Below, in pieces: positions 18,058 to 27,865 of a stretch of 64,000 nucleotides of DNA. Under the pieces are notes generated by a model, which was not told the DNA's origin, searched no databases, and worked only from the letters and a program-made list of their open reading frames with translations. The translations under genes and the position numbers were made by a program. The number at the start of each line of letters is the position of its first letter. The stretch's first letter is position 1. This DNA is from Candidatus Aalborgicola bjergmarkensis (GTDB lineage: Bacteria > Pseudomonadota > Gammaproteobacteria > Burkholderiales > Burkholderiaceae_C), in the NCBI GenBank assembly GCA_016708725.1, contig JADJFE010000008.1, positions 1-64,000 on the forward strand, in the 5' to 3' direction.

Positions 18058-20052
18058 ATGAATCTTGTCGCCTTGCCGGGGACACTGCTACACGCCGGCT
18101 TGCGTGGGCTGGTGCGCGCCTGGGCACTGGTTGTGCCGCTGGCACTGGCCTTGTCACTGGTCCGGCTTGGACAACTGGCGTATTTCTGGCCCACTGGCTA
18201 CCAGACCTCCGGCGCTGATCTGACCAGTGTGCTGGTGCAGGGGCTGCGCTTTGACCTCAAAGTCAGCGCCATTGCCGGATTTTTGCTGCTACTCGTCTTT
18301 CCTTGGGGCTCGAACAAAGCGTGTGGACGCATCGCAGTCGGCGTGGCATTCTTGTACGTGCTGTTGTCGCTCATCAATCTGCACTACTTCGGCTTTTACA
18401 AAACACCGATTGACGCGCTGGTTTTTGGTCTGGTGGAAGATGACACCATTGCCGTGCTGCAAACCATCTGGCACGATTTTCCGGTAGTCTGGACGCTGCT
18501 GCTGGCGGTCGTGCTGACCTTGGCTGCACGCGCTTTGCACCGGAGTTTGTTATGGCTCTTCACGCCCGATACCGTGCTGCGCACCCGCCATCTGGCGCTG
18601 CGGCTGGTATTTTTGCTTGTAGCCCTCTTTGCATTGCTACTGGCGGGCAAGGGCACATTGCGCGAAATGGCACTGCAACGTCAGCACCTGACCGTTACCA
18701 CGTCGCAATTTTTGAATGACATGGTGCCCAATGGCGTTATTGCGCTCAAATACGCCTGGGACAACCGCAAGCAGTCACAAAACCTGCAAAGCCCGCTGGC
18801 TGGATTAAAAAACATGGGTTTTTATTCAGCACAAGCTGCGGCTGAAGTTTTAGGACTACCGCACGGCAGCGAGGCCGAAATCCGTGCGGCCTTGGTGGCG
18901 CGCGAACCTGTGCCTGCAGGCACGGTGAAGAAAAACCTGCTGTTTTTCCTGATGGAGTCCTGGAGCGCCGAGCCCATGCTGTACCAGAGTCCGAATTTCG
19001 ATGTCCTGGGCCGCCTGGCGCCTACGCTCACGCAGGCCTGTCACTTTAATAACTTCGATTCCGCCCAGGCCGGAACGCACCCTTCGCTGGAAGCCATCCT
19101 GTTTTCCACGCCGATCACGCCGTTGACCCTGGGCGAGGTCGGGCGCAAACCGATTCCCTGGAGCATCCCGAAGGTGATACGCGACGCGGGGTACCAGACC
19201 CTGTTCATCACCTCGGCGCGTTCGGGTTGGCGCGACCTCAACCGCGTGCTGGCTGCGCAGGGCTTTGACGAAGTGATTGATGCCAATACCCTCAAGCAAC
19301 ACTACCCGGATGCGGTTTTGGGCATCTGGGGCGTGTGGGACAGCTATGTTTTTAAATACCTGCAAAAGCGTTTGGCGGCCAAGTCCCCGGAAAAACCCTT
19401 GTTTGTGTTTGTTTTAACCTCCACCAACCACCCGCCTTACGACTTGCCCGAGGATTACCAGCGGGTGCCGCGCGACATGCGCCAGTGGCGCGGTGAAACC
19501 AGTTCCGATACCTTGCGGCTCAATCTGGACTCCTACCACTACGCCACGGACTTGCTCGGTGGTTTCGTGCAGGACGTGCAGCATGGACCGCTGCGTGGAA
19601 ATACCCTGATCGCCGCAACAGGTGACCATAATGTGCGCTCCTTTGGCATCTATGCCGAAGCGCGGCGGCGCTACCTGATGCGCCAGGTGCCATTCATCAT
19701 CTGGGGAGACAATCTCTCCTGCGGCACGCAGCAAAATCTGCCTGCCAGCCACCGCGATATGTTTGACACTTTGCTACCTTTAGCCGGTATCTCCGGCCCT
19801 TACCTGAACGCTGGTCGCAACCTGCTGCGCGTGCCCGATGACAAGCCCTTGAATGCGGCACGCACCCTGTTCTTTACGGGCGAGGCACGCAACGCCCAGG
19901 GGCTATGGCAACTGGGCAACAAGGACTCGTTTACCTGCAGCAGTGCCGCAGCAACAGTAACAGATTGCCAATTCAATGCGCGTGACGATTTGCAAGAGCG
20001 CGCCCGTTACGGTCTGCTCGACTGGAACGTGCGTGTTTCCCTGAAAAAATAG
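18058..20052 (+). CDS. LTA-synthase-like membrane sulfatase / phosphoglycerol transferase
   Basis: The 664-residue protein has five N-terminal transmembrane helices (to about residue 210) and then a periplasmic alkaline-phosphatase-superfamily domain. Active-site elements are FLMESWSAE (metal-binding Glu), AGTHPSLEAIL (nucleophile Thr) and ATGDHN (metal-binding Asp/His). In Gram-negatives such enzymes transfer phosphoglycerol or phosphoethanolamine onto envelope glycans or lipid A (OpgB/EptA relatives). Which of these applies is not clear here. A GTG six codons upstream (18040) is an alternative start. Confidence 0.88.
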   Translation: MNLVALPGTLLHAGLRGLVRAWALVVPLALALSLVRLGQLAYFWPTGYQTSGADLTSVLVQGLRFDLKVSAIAGFLLLLVFPWGSNKACGRIAVGVAFLYVLLSLINLHYFGFYKTPIDALVFGLVEDDTIAVLQTIWHDFPVVWTLLLAVVLTLAARALHRSLLWLFTPDTVLRTRHLALRLVFLLVALFALLLAGKGTLREMALQRQHLTVTTSQFLNDMVPNGVIALKYAWDNRKQSQNLQSPLAGLKNMGFYSAQAAAEVLGLPHGSEAEIRAALVAREPVPAGTVKKNLLFFLMESWSAEPMLYQSPNFDVLGRLAPTLTQACHFNNFDSAQAGTHPSLEAILFSTPITPLTLGEVGRKPIPWSIPKVIRDAGYQTLFITSARSGWRDLNRVLAAQGFDEVIDANTLKQHYPDAVLGIWGVWDSYVFKYLQKRLAAKSPEKPLFVFVLTSTNHPPYDLPEDYQRVPRDMRQWRGETSSDTLRLNLDSYHYATDLLGGFVQDVQHGPLRGNTLIAATGDHNVRSFGIYAEARRRYLMRQVPFIIWGDNLSCGTQQNLPASHRDMFDTLLPLAGISGPYLNAGRNLLRVPDDKPLNAARTLFFTGEARNAQGLWQLGNKDSFTCSSAAATVTDCQFNARDDLQERARYGLLDWNVRVSLKK

Positions 20053-20079
20053 CGTGATCAATAGTGAATGGAGTGATGT

Positions 20080-20754
20080 ATGGACGAAAATTTGACAGAC
20101 CTGTTTGCACAAAACCGCGCCTGGGCTGCCGAGATGGAACGCACGCGCCCAGGATTTTTCACAACGCTGTCCGCGCAACAACAACCGCGCTATATGTGGA
20201 TTGGCTGCTCCGACAGCCGCGTGCCCGCCAACGAAATCACCGGACTGATTCCCGGTAATGTGTTTGTGCATCGCAACATTGCCAATATCGTGGTGCACTC
20301 GGACCTCAATGCCTTGTCCACCATCCAGTTTGCCGTGGAGCGGCTCAAGGTGGAACACGTCATGGTGGTGGGACATTATGGCTGCGCCGGGGTTCTCGCC
20401 GCGCTCGAAGGTGCCCGCATCGGCCTGGCCGACAACTGGCTGCGCCATCTCAGGGATGTACGTGATCGGCATAGCCATTTGCTCGAACAGCTGCCTGAGC
20501 ATGGCCGTGCCAACGCCCTGAGCGAACTCAACGTGATCGAGCAGGTCGTCAACGTAGCGCAAAGCACCGTTTTGCAGGACGCCTGGAGTGCCGGCCAGAA
20601 GGTGACGCTGCATGGCTGGGTCTTTGGCGTGCACGATGGCCTGTTGCAAGACCTGCACATGACCGTCACCGGCAACCACCACCTGCAGGATCTGTATACC
20701 CAGGCCATCTCGGGCGTGCGCCTGATGCCGCGCAAGCAGCTATCTAATTTATAG
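20080..20754 (+). CDS. can: Beta-class carbonic anhydrase
   Basis: This zinc enzyme interconverts CO2 and bicarbonate in the cytoplasm. The 224-residue protein carries the full beta-class set: CSDSRV (zinc Cys and the Asp-Arg dyad, residues 42-46) and GHYGCAG (zinc His and Cys near residues 98-101). The length matches E. coli Can. It begins 27 bases after the sulfatase gene and ends 14 bases before aceK. Bicarbonate supply next to a TCA/glyoxylate-branch regulator is metabolically sensible, but this link is inference. Confidence 0.96.
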   Translation: MDENLTDLFAQNRAWAAEMERTRPGFFTTLSAQQQPRYMWIGCSDSRVPANEITGLIPGNVFVHRNIANIVVHSDLNALSTIQFAVERLKVEHVMVVGHYGCAGVLAALEGARIGLADNWLRHLRDVRDRHSHLLEQLPEHGRANALSELNVIEQVVNVAQSTVLQDAWSAGQKVTLHGWVFGVHDGLLQDLHMTVTGNHHLQDLYTQAISGVRLMPRKQLSNL

Positions 20755-20768
20755 TATAGGTAAAGCCC

Positions 20769-22583
20769 ATGTTCCCGACACGACTTGATTCTTCCATTGC
20801 CTACGACATTGCCCAGGCCATGCTGGATGGTTTTAATCGCCATTACCGCTTGTTTCGCAGCGAATCCGCAGGTGCCAAGCACCGGTTTGAGACCGCCGAC
20901 TGGCAAGGCCAGCAGCGTTCACAACGCGAGCGTATCGAGTTTTATGACTTGCGCGTCAAGGAAGCATCCCGCCGCCTGGAGCTGGAATTCAAGGCCGGGG
21001 AGCAACCGATGGAGGTATGGCAGCAAATCAAATTGCACTACATCGGCTTGCTGGTTGAGCACCACCAACCCGAACTAGCGGAAACCTTCTTCAACTCGGT
21101 CACGACCAAAATTCTGCACCGCAGCTATTTCCTGAACAACTTCATTTTCGTGCGCCCGGCAGTCAGTACCGAATACATTGAAAACGACGAGTCTGAGTTT
21201 CGCCCCACCTTTCGCGCCTACTACCCCACCGAGGACACCACGGCCAAGGTCGTGCAACACATGGTGCAGGACTTTGGTTTGCATGTGCCCTTTGAAGACC
21301 TGACGCGCGATGCCCAATGGGTGGCAACGGCGATGGCCGAGCGACTGGGCGGCGCTTTGCTGCGTGCCAACTACCAGATTCAGGCCCTGACCGGACTTTT
21401 TTTCCGTAACAAGGGCTGCTATATCGTTGGCAAAGTGATCAACGGCTTTTCCGAATATCCGTTTGCCCTGCCGATCCTGTACAACGGCAGCGGCAAACTG
21501 GTGATTGATGCTGCACTGTTTGACGAGGCAGATCTCTTGCTGCTGTTCAGCTTTGCCCATGCCTATTTCATGGTGGATATGGAAATTCCATCGGCCTATG
21601 TGCAATTTTTGCGCAGCATGATGCCACGCAAGCCACGCAACGAGATATACAACGCCCTCGGTCTGGCCAAACAGGGCAAGACCATGTTTTACCGCGATTT
21701 TCTGCACCACCTGCGCCACAGCACCGACAAGTTCCGCATCGCCCCCGGCATCAAGGGCATGGTGATGCTGGTGTTCGATCTGCCTTCGTTTCCTTATGTG
21801 TTCAAGGTCATCAAGGACTACTACCCCCCGCAAAAGGACACGACGCGCGAACAGATCAAGGGCAAGTACCTGCTGGTCAAGCAGCACGACCGCGTGGGGC
21901 GCATGGCCGACACGCTGGAATACAGCAACGTGGGTTTCCCGCGTGAGCGCTTTGAGGATGAGCTGATTGCCGAGCTGCAGAAGTTTGCCCCCAGCCAACT
22001 CGAAATCAGCGACTATGACGGCAAGACCGAAGTCGTTATCAAACACCTGTACATCGAGCGGCGCATGATCCCGCTCAATATTTATCTGCAGGAAGCATTC
22101 GATGCCGGTGGCGCAAAACCCAACGAGTCCAGCCGACAAGCGCTTCGCGCCCGCGAGCAGATCGCGCGCGGCGTCATCGAGTACGGCAACGCCATCAAGG
22201 ACCTGGTGGCTGCCAATATCTTCCCCGGCGACATGCTGTGGAAAAACTTTGGCATCACCCGCCATGGCAAGGTGGTTTTTTACGACTACGACGAAATCGA
22301 ATACCTGACCGACTGCAACTTCCGCAGGGTGCCTGCGCCGCGCAACGAAGAGGATGAAATGTCCGGGGAGGTCTGGTACAGCGTCGGCCCGCACGATGTA
22401 TTCCCGGAGACCTTTGGCCCGTTTCTGCTGGGCAACCCGGCGGTGCGCGCAGTCTTCATGAAGCACCATGCAGATTTGCTGGATATTGCCTTCTGGCAGG
22501 GGCACAAGGACCGCATCCTGGCCGGCTACGTGCACGACGTCTTTCCCTATGACAAGGAAAAACGGTTCAGGCATGACACATAA
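20769..22583 (+). CDS. aceK: Isocitrate dehydrogenase kinase/phosphatase
   Basis: AceK phosphorylates isocitrate dehydrogenase to switch it off and dephosphorylates it to switch it on, steering isocitrate between the TCA cycle and the glyoxylate bypass. The 604 residues fit the family. An N-terminal regulatory helical domain (to about 315) precedes a kinase-like domain with the ATP-loop region APGIKGMVMLVFDLPSFPYVFK and the catalytic segment around DMLWKNFGITRHGKVVFYDYDEI. Isocitrate lyase is not in the window. Confidence 0.97.
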   Translation: MFPTRLDSSIAYDIAQAMLDGFNRHYRLFRSESAGAKHRFETADWQGQQRSQRERIEFYDLRVKEASRRLELEFKAGEQPMEVWQQIKLHYIGLLVEHHQPELAETFFNSVTTKILHRSYFLNNFIFVRPAVSTEYIENDESEFRPTFRAYYPTEDTTAKVVQHMVQDFGLHVPFEDLTRDAQWVATAMAERLGGALLRANYQIQALTGLFFRNKGCYIVGKVINGFSEYPFALPILYNGSGKLVIDAALFDEADLLLLFSFAHAYFMVDMEIPSAYVQFLRSMMPRKPRNEIYNALGLAKQGKTMFYRDFLHHLRHSTDKFRIAPGIKGMVMLVFDLPSFPYVFKVIKDYYPPQKDTTREQIKGKYLLVKQHDRVGRMADTLEYSNVGFPRERFEDELIAELQKFAPSQLEISDYDGKTEVVIKHLYIERRMIPLNIYLQEAFDAGGAKPNESSRQALRAREQIARGVIEYGNAIKDLVAANIFPGDMLWKNFGITRHGKVVFYDYDEIEYLTDCNFRRVPAPRNEEDEMSGEVWYSVGPHDVFPETFGPFLLGNPAVRAVFMKHHADLLDIAFWQGHKDRILAGYVHDVFPYDKEKRFRHDT

Positions 22584-22628
22584 CGAATGCATCGGTGTAT
22601 CCCCCAGTGGGGATGCCACAATGCGGGC

Positions 22629-23897
22629 ATGATGCAAATTCCTTACGAGCTTATGCTGGGCTGGCGTTATACGCGCGCATCCCGCAGCACCCGGCGCAAC
22701 GGCTTTATTTCCTTCATCTCTGCGGTATCGGTATTGGGTATCACGCTGGGCGTGGCAGCGCTGATTATCGTGCTCAGTGTGATGAACGGCTTTCAAACCG
22801 AGGTCCGTGACCGCATGCTTGGTGTGGTGTCGCACATCGAAATCTACGCCATGGATGGTCAGGCGCTGCCCGATGTCAATCTGACGCTACGCCAGGCGCA
22901 AGCGCACCCCCAGGTAGTTGGTGCTGCACCTTTTATAGCTACCCAGGCACTACTGGCGCGCGGTGATAGCATGAAAGGCGTGATGGTGCGCGGCATTGAT
23001 CCCACCCGTGAACACGCTGTCACCGACCTATTGGCCAGCGCACAGGCCACGCCGCTGGCGCAACTGGAACAATTAACGCCCGGCGGCTTTGGCGTGGTGC
23101 TGGGGTCGGAACTGGCGCACGCGCTGGGCGTGCGCAGTGGGGACCGCGTGACGCTGGTAGCGCCCAGCGGACAGGTCACGCCAGCCGGGGTGGTGCCGCG
23201 CCTGAAGCAGATGACGGTGGTGGGCACGTTTGAATCCGGGCACTACGAGTACGACTCCACCTTGGCCATGGTGCATGTGATTGATGCCGCCAGGATTTTC
23301 CGACTGGAAGGCCCCTCGGGTGTACGCCTGAAACTGCGCGATCTGCACCAGGCCCGCCAGGTTGCCGACGAATTAAGCCGTTCGCTGGGTGCCGACGTTT
23401 ACGTGCGCGACTGGACCCGCCAGAACCGCACCTGGTTTGCCGCCGTGCAGGTGGAAAAGCGCATGATGTTCATCATCCTGACGCTGATTGTGGCGGTGGC
23501 GGCCTTTAATCTGGTCAGCACACTGGTGATGACGGTAACGGATAAGAACGCCGACATTGCCATCTTGCGCACCCTCGGCGCAAGCCCGGCCAGCATCATG
23601 GGCATTTTTGTCGTTCAGGGCGCACTGGTCGGGGTGGCGGGCACTGTGGGTGGTTTGCTGCTGGGACTGGGTGTGGCGTGCAACATTGACGTGCTTGTTC
23701 CGGCACTCGAACAAGCCCTCGGGGCAAGCTTCCTGCCCAGGGACATTTACCTCATCAGCCGCATGCCCAGCGAGCCACGCCAGGCCGACATTGTGCCGAT
23801 CACGCTCATTGCCCTGCTGCTGGCCTTTGTGGCCACGCTCTATCCCAGCTGGCGCGCCAGTCGCGTCAACCCGGCACAGGCATTGCGTTATGAATAA
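22629..23897 (+). CDS. lolC: Lipoprotein-releasing ABC transporter permease
   Basis: This is the membrane subunit of the LolCDE machine that extracts mature lipoproteins from the inner membrane and passes them to LolA. The 422-residue protein has the LolC/E layout: an N-terminal helix after FISFISAVSVLGITLGVAAL, a large periplasmic domain (about 50-270), then three helices with the RTLGASPASIMGIF coupling segment. It starts with ATGATG at 22629. Only one permease gene is present next to lolD, so the protein may work as a homodimer (LolF-type) or have a separate partner. lolD starts inside its last codons. Confidence 0.94.
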   Translation: MMQIPYELMLGWRYTRASRSTRRNGFISFISAVSVLGITLGVAALIIVLSVMNGFQTEVRDRMLGVVSHIEIYAMDGQALPDVNLTLRQAQAHPQVVGAAPFIATQALLARGDSMKGVMVRGIDPTREHAVTDLLASAQATPLAQLEQLTPGGFGVVLGSELAHALGVRSGDRVTLVAPSGQVTPAGVVPRLKQMTVVGTFESGHYEYDSTLAMVHVIDAARIFRLEGPSGVRLKLRDLHQARQVADELSRSLGADVYVRDWTRQNRTWFAAVQVEKRMMFIILTLIVAVAAFNLVSTLVMTVTDKNADIAILRTLGASPASIMGIFVVQGALVGVAGTVGGLLLGLGVACNIDVLVPALEQALGASFLPRDIYLISRMPSEPRQADIVPITLIALLLAFVATLYPSWRASRVNPAQALRYE

Positions 23898-24690
23898 CCC
23901 ATCCATCGAATCCGGCAAGGTACCCGCAGCGCTGGGGGCCGCCCATTACCGCATGGTGGCGGAACTTGCGGATGCAGCACCAGAAAATGTTCTGGACCCT
24001 GCCACGAACCCCGCCGTGGTCCTGAGCGCCCAGAGCCTTACCAAACGCTTTAGCGAAGGGCCGCTCAACGTGTCAGTGCTGCAAGGCGTGGACTTGCAGA
24101 TCCGGCGCGGCGAAACCGTGGCCATCGTCGGCGCGTCCGGCTCGGGCAAGAGCACGCTCTTGCACCTGCTGGGTGGGCTGGACGCGCCCACCAGCGGCGC
24201 GGTGCAATTACATGGACGCGACCTGGCGCACTTGCGCGCTGCCGAGCAGGGGCGTTTGCGCAACCGGCATCTGGGTTTTGTCTACCAGTTTCACCACCTG
24301 CTACCCGAATTCAGTGCTTTGGACAATGTAGCCATGCCATTGACAATTCGGCGTCTAGCTCCCATGGAATGTGCGGAAGCAGCTTCCAAAATACTAGCAA
24401 TGGTCGGTCTTGCAAACCGGATGCAACACCGCCCGTCCGAGCTCTCCGGCGGCGAGCGCCAGCGGGTAGCGATTGCCCGCGCGCTGGTGACCCGGCCTGA
24501 CTGCGTGCTGGCCGATGAACCAACCGGCAATCTGGACCGCTCCAGTGCCGACAGTGTGTTTGCGCTCATGCTGGAACTGGCCCAGGCACACGGCATTGCC
24601 CTGGTGCTGGTCACGCACGACGCAAGCCTGGCGGCGCGCTGCAAGCGGCAGTTGCAACTGGTCGCAGGACGGCTGGTGTCGGTGCGCTAG
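23890..24690 (+). CDS. lolD: Lipoprotein-releasing ABC transporter ATPase
   Basis: This is the ATPase of the Lol lipoprotein export complex. The 266 residues include Walker A GASGSGKST (about residue 83), the Q-loop in FVYQFHHLLPEFSALDN (family-specific), the signature LSGGERQRVAIARAL, Walker B VLADEPTGNLD, and the H-loop VTHD. The ATG at 23890 lies eight bases inside the lolC end (ATGAATAA), giving translational coupling. It carries an N-terminal extension of about 40 residues compared with the usual 230-residue protein; a later start is possible but no better ribosome site is evident. Confidence 0.94.
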   Translation: MNNPSIESGKVPAALGAAHYRMVAELADAAPENVLDPATNPAVVLSAQSLTKRFSEGPLNVSVLQGVDLQIRRGETVAIVGASGSGKSTLLHLLGGLDAPTSGAVQLHGRDLAHLRAAEQGRLRNRHLGFVYQFHHLLPEFSALDNVAMPLTIRRLAPMECAEAASKILAMVGLANRMQHRPSELSGGERQRVAIARALVTRPDCVLADEPTGNLDRSSADSVFALMLELAQAHGIALVLVTHDASLAARCKRQLQLVAGRLVSVR

Positions 24691-24764
24691 CGCGCACGAC
24701 GTATTGCGCTTGCTGCGACCTTGCTGAATCGCACCCGATCAGACATGCTTACTATATTTTCAGT

Positions 24765-24840
24765 AGCTGTCCCCGCTTGTCCCACGGGGCCTAGAGGCTG
24801 ATTTGATGCCTAATTTGAGGCCAAATTGAGGCTAAAAACG
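24765..24840. repeat. Diverged relative of the dispersed repeat core
   Basis: This intergenic segment begins AGCTGTCCCCGCTTGTCCCA and continues with a GGCTGATTTGATGCC stretch. It follows the same order of blocks as the left arm of the cores at 8828 and 16614 (AGCT, CCCGCTT, GATTTG, ATGCC). The right arm is not recognisable. Similar short repeats are common between genes in Comamonadaceae (general knowledge, not checked). Together with the palindrome at 24885-24912 it accounts for the 337-bp gene-free stretch 24691-25027. Confidence 0.5.
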
Positions 24841-24884
24841 TGCCACGGAGGCTTGCGGGGAGCATCTGTAGTGCGTCTTTGGTG

Positions 24885-24912
24885 TTTTTCATATCACTGG
24901 TGATATGAAAAA
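24885..24912. promoter_or_regulatory. 13-bp-arm AT-rich palindrome upstream of the DUF2339 gene
   Basis: Arms TTTTTCATATCAC (24885-24897) and GTGATATGAAAAA (24900-24912) are perfectly complementary with a two-base centre, 116 bases before the DUF2339 start. No T-run follows outside the arms, so a dimeric operator or a transcript hairpin is more likely than a simple terminator. The binding protein is unknown. Confidence 0.45.
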
Positions 24913-25027
24913 GGCGCATCACTGTGAATCGTACCCGTTGCGGCGTTGCGGCCTATTCAAGCGCTACATCGGCTAGACTGTCCTGAGAACGCGACATGGA
25001 GTTCATCAACAAGAAGGGGCGGGACAT

Positions 25028-27865
25028 ATGGTGCTGTGGGGTGCGATCTGGGGGGCCATACTGGGGTTATTGACCAGTCGGCACGATCCGTTCTGGAACC
25101 TGGTGATAGGCGCTGGCCTGGGCGCATTGGCCGGGCGCATGTTGCGTAACGAAGTGCGCAAGGAAGCCGAACGCGCAGCACAACAATACCTGGCAACAAC
25201 ATCGCCCGTGAAACGTGTGGAGCACGTGGAGCAAGAGGCCGCAGTTGCGCAACAAGCGCCAATTCCCACCATCCCCACCCCCATCCCTGCGCCCGCAGCG
25301 CCGCCACCTGCGGCAGAAACTGTGGTGACGGACGACGTACCCGAATTGCCTGTCCCGCCCCCCATGCCTACTGGTTTGGAACGTATGTTCGAACAAGCAC
25401 GCAACTGGCTGTTTGGCGGCAATACCATCGTGCGCATGGGTGTTCTGGTGCTGTTTGTCGGCCTGGCTTTTCTGGCCAAGTACGCCATTGACAATGCCCT
25501 GCTGCCACCCGAGCTGCGCCTGGCGGCGATTGGTGCAGTCGGCATTGCACTGTTTGTCTTTGGCCACAAGCTGCACGCACGCCAAGCTGACCAGGGAAAC
25601 CAAGGCCACGGCCAGCATGGCACCTACGCACTGACACTGCAGGGCGCGGGCGTGGCAGTTTTGTATCTGACGGTGTTTGCGGCCTTTCGGCTTTACCAGC
25701 TGTTGCCGGCAGGCGCTGCGTTTGCCGTGCTGGGCCTGGTCTGTGCGTTTTCGACTGCCGTAGCCCTGTTGCAAAATGCACACATCCTGGCCTTTGTCGG
25801 TTTTGCCGGTGCTTTTGCCGCGCCGGTGTTGGTGTCCACCGGGCAGGGCGACCATGTGGGCTTGTTCAGCTACTACCTGCTGCTGGGCATAGCCATCATG
25901 GGTATAGCCTGGCTGCGCGCCTGGCGGGCCTTGAATCTGCTGGGGTTTTTTGCCACCTTCGGCGTGGCCACGCTGTGGGGCGTATTGAAGTACCAGCCCG
26001 AACACCTGGCCAGCACCGAACCGTTTTTGCTGGCCTTCTTTGCCCTGTACCTGAGCGCCAGCCTGCTGTACGCCACACGCCACGGACTGGCGCCCAGACA
26101 GGCGGTGGATGCGACGCTGATTTTTGGCACGCCGCTGGTGGCTTTTGGCCTGCAGGTGGCACTGATGCGTGACATAGCGTACGCCAGCGCCTTTTCCGCA
26201 CTGGCGCTGGGTGGCTTGTACCTGGCCCTGGGTTGGTGGGCATTGCGGCGCAGCGAACGGGAGCAGGGCCAAGGTGTTAGCCAATGGCTGGCCGAATGCT
26301 TTGCGGCACTGGGGCTGGGCTTTGTCACCCTGGCGGTACCTTTGGCGCTGGACGCGCGCTGGACCACTGCCGTATGGGCGGCTGAAGGCGCAGCGGTGTA
26401 CTGGATGGGCCAACGCCAGGAACGCTGGCTGGCGCGGCTGGCCGGTCTCGTGCTGCAAGTATTGGCCGCACTCAGCTATCTCAACGCTGGCAGCCAGTTG
26501 CACGTTGCCGCACTGCCCCTGGTCAATCCGGGCTTTATTGGCGCACTACTGTTGAGCGCCTCGGCATTGGCCTTGGCACATTGGTCGCGTTCTGCCGCTG
26601 CAGGTGTGGACGCTTCTGCCTGGGTGCAGCAGTTCAGTCGGCTGGAGCTGGAACTGTCGCCCGTGCTGTTCTGGGTCGGATTCCTGTGGTGGCAATTTGC
26701 CCTGCACCTGGAAATTACGCGCATGCAGCCCGACCTGGATGGTCTGTGGGTGCCGGTCATCGGCCATACCCTGCAGGTTTACCTGAAAATGCTGGGCTGG
26801 CTGGGCAGCGCCTGGCTGGCACACCATCTGGCCCGGCCTGAGCGACCCAACTCCTGGAGTATTGCTGCCACCCCCGCCTGGTTTTCCTTGCCCATCATGG
26901 TGCTGATCGCCTTGCGCAGCATGTTCGACTTGCAGCACGTGTTCCAGTCCTGGGGCTGGCTGGTCTGGCCGTTGGCGCTGTCACTGCATTTCGCCACACT
27001 CCGACGGCTCGATACGCTGGCGCCGCAACGCTGGTGGGCTTGGGTACACAGCGCTGGCGTCTGGCTGCTGGTGCTGTTGGTGGGCAATCTGCTGCTGTGG
27101 GCCGTGCGGCAGGCGCAGTTGCAGGGAACGGCCTGGGCCGGGGTGATTCTGCTGGTCGCCAGCGTGCTGGTCTTGCTGGCGCTGACCGCGCGTGCCCTGT
27201 ACAACGCCGATAGCCCTGTACGCACGCGCTGGCCACTCCAGCGTTTTGCCATGGCCTACCTGTGGCGCGCGGCAGTCCCGCTGACGCTGGCTGTGGCGTG
27301 TGGTGCGCTGCTGGTGGCGCTGCGCTCCAACGGCAACGCCCACCCACTGCCCTACGTGCCACTGCTCAATCCGACCGATCTGACCATCGCCCTGGCCCTG
27401 GCGGCCTGTAGCCTGTGGCTGCTGCGCATCCGCCAAAGCGATCTGCCGGTTCCTCCACTCGTACACCACGCGCGCTGGCCCCTGGTGCTGGCCGGACTGG
27501 TCTTTATCGCCCTCAATACCGCATGGCTGCGGGTGGCGCACCACTATGCCGACGTACCCTGGAATGCCAGCCGCTTGTTTGACTCCTTTCTGGTGCAGGC
27601 CGGATACTCGATTTTGTGGACCTTGCTGGCGCTGGGCCTGATGCTGCTGGCGCACCGGCGGCAAGTGCGCATGCTCTGGACCACAGGAGCAGCACTGCTG
27701 GGCCTGACCTTGGCCAAACTGTTCCTGATTGACCTGTCCAACCGTGGCGGATCGGAGCGCATTGTGGCGTTTATTGCCGTGGGTGTGCTGATGCTGGTGG
27801 TGGGTTACTTTGCACCCATTCCACCAGCAGTGCCCGCAGAGAATTCCGACGGGAAGGCAGCATGA
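25028..27865 (+). CDS. DUF2339 family polytopic membrane protein
   Basis: The very large membrane protein (945 residues) begins with a glycine-rich membrane hairpin (WGAIWGAILGLL, GLGALAGRML). A coiled/acidic and Pro/Ala-rich cytoplasmic or periplasmic linker follows (about 45-125), then roughly two dozen hydrophobic helices to the C-terminus. This is the architecture of DUF2339 (PF10101), whose biochemical role is not established. It overlaps the next gene by four bases (ATGA), and DUF2339-DUF3999 pairs recur in proteobacteria, so the two probably form one envelope complex. Confidence 0.85.
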   Translation: MVLWGAIWGAILGLLTSRHDPFWNLVIGAGLGALAGRMLRNEVRKEAERAAQQYLATTSPVKRVEHVEQEAAVAQQAPIPTIPTPIPAPAAPPPAAETVVTDDVPELPVPPPMPTGLERMFEQARNWLFGGNTIVRMGVLVLFVGLAFLAKYAIDNALLPPELRLAAIGAVGIALFVFGHKLHARQADQGNQGHGQHGTYALTLQGAGVAVLYLTVFAAFRLYQLLPAGAAFAVLGLVCAFSTAVALLQNAHILAFVGFAGAFAAPVLVSTGQGDHVGLFSYYLLLGIAIMGIAWLRAWRALNLLGFFATFGVATLWGVLKYQPEHLASTEPFLLAFFALYLSASLLYATRHGLAPRQAVDATLIFGTPLVAFGLQVALMRDIAYASAFSALALGGLYLALGWWALRRSEREQGQGVSQWLAECFAALGLGFVTLAVPLALDARWTTAVWAAEGAAVYWMGQRQERWLARLAGLVLQVLAALSYLNAGSQLHVAALPLVNPGFIGALLLSASALALAHWSRSAAAGVDASAWVQQFSRLELELSPVLFWVGFLWWQFALHLEITRMQPDLDGLWVPVIGHTLQVYLKMLGWLGSAWLAHHLARPERPNSWSIAATPAWFSLPIMVLIALRSMFDLQHVFQSWGWLVWPLALSLHFATLRRLDTLAPQRWWAWVHSAGVWLLVLLVGNLLLWAVRQAQLQGTAWAGVILLVASVLVLLALTARALYNADSPVRTRWPLQRFAMAYLWRAAVPLTLAVACGALLVALRSNGNAHPLPYVPLLNPTDLTIALALAACSLWLLRIRQSDLPVPPLVHHARWPLVLAGLVFIALNTAWLRVAHHYADVPWNASRLFDSFLVQAGYSILWTLLALGLMLLAHRRQVRMLWTTGAALLGLTLAKLFLIDLSNRGGSERIVAFIAVGVLMLVVGYFAPIPPAVPAENSDGKAA

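Noticed and set aside
16959..18218. 419-residue open frame opposite the MBL-fold hydrolase
   Set aside because: It covers the hydrolase and the divergent promoter region; the hydrolase motifs are on the other strand.
21075..22835. 586-residue open frame antisense to aceK
   Set aside because: It lies wholly over a well-recognised gene in the opposite frame, has His/Gln-rich low-complexity composition and no domain; typical shadow in GC-rich DNA.
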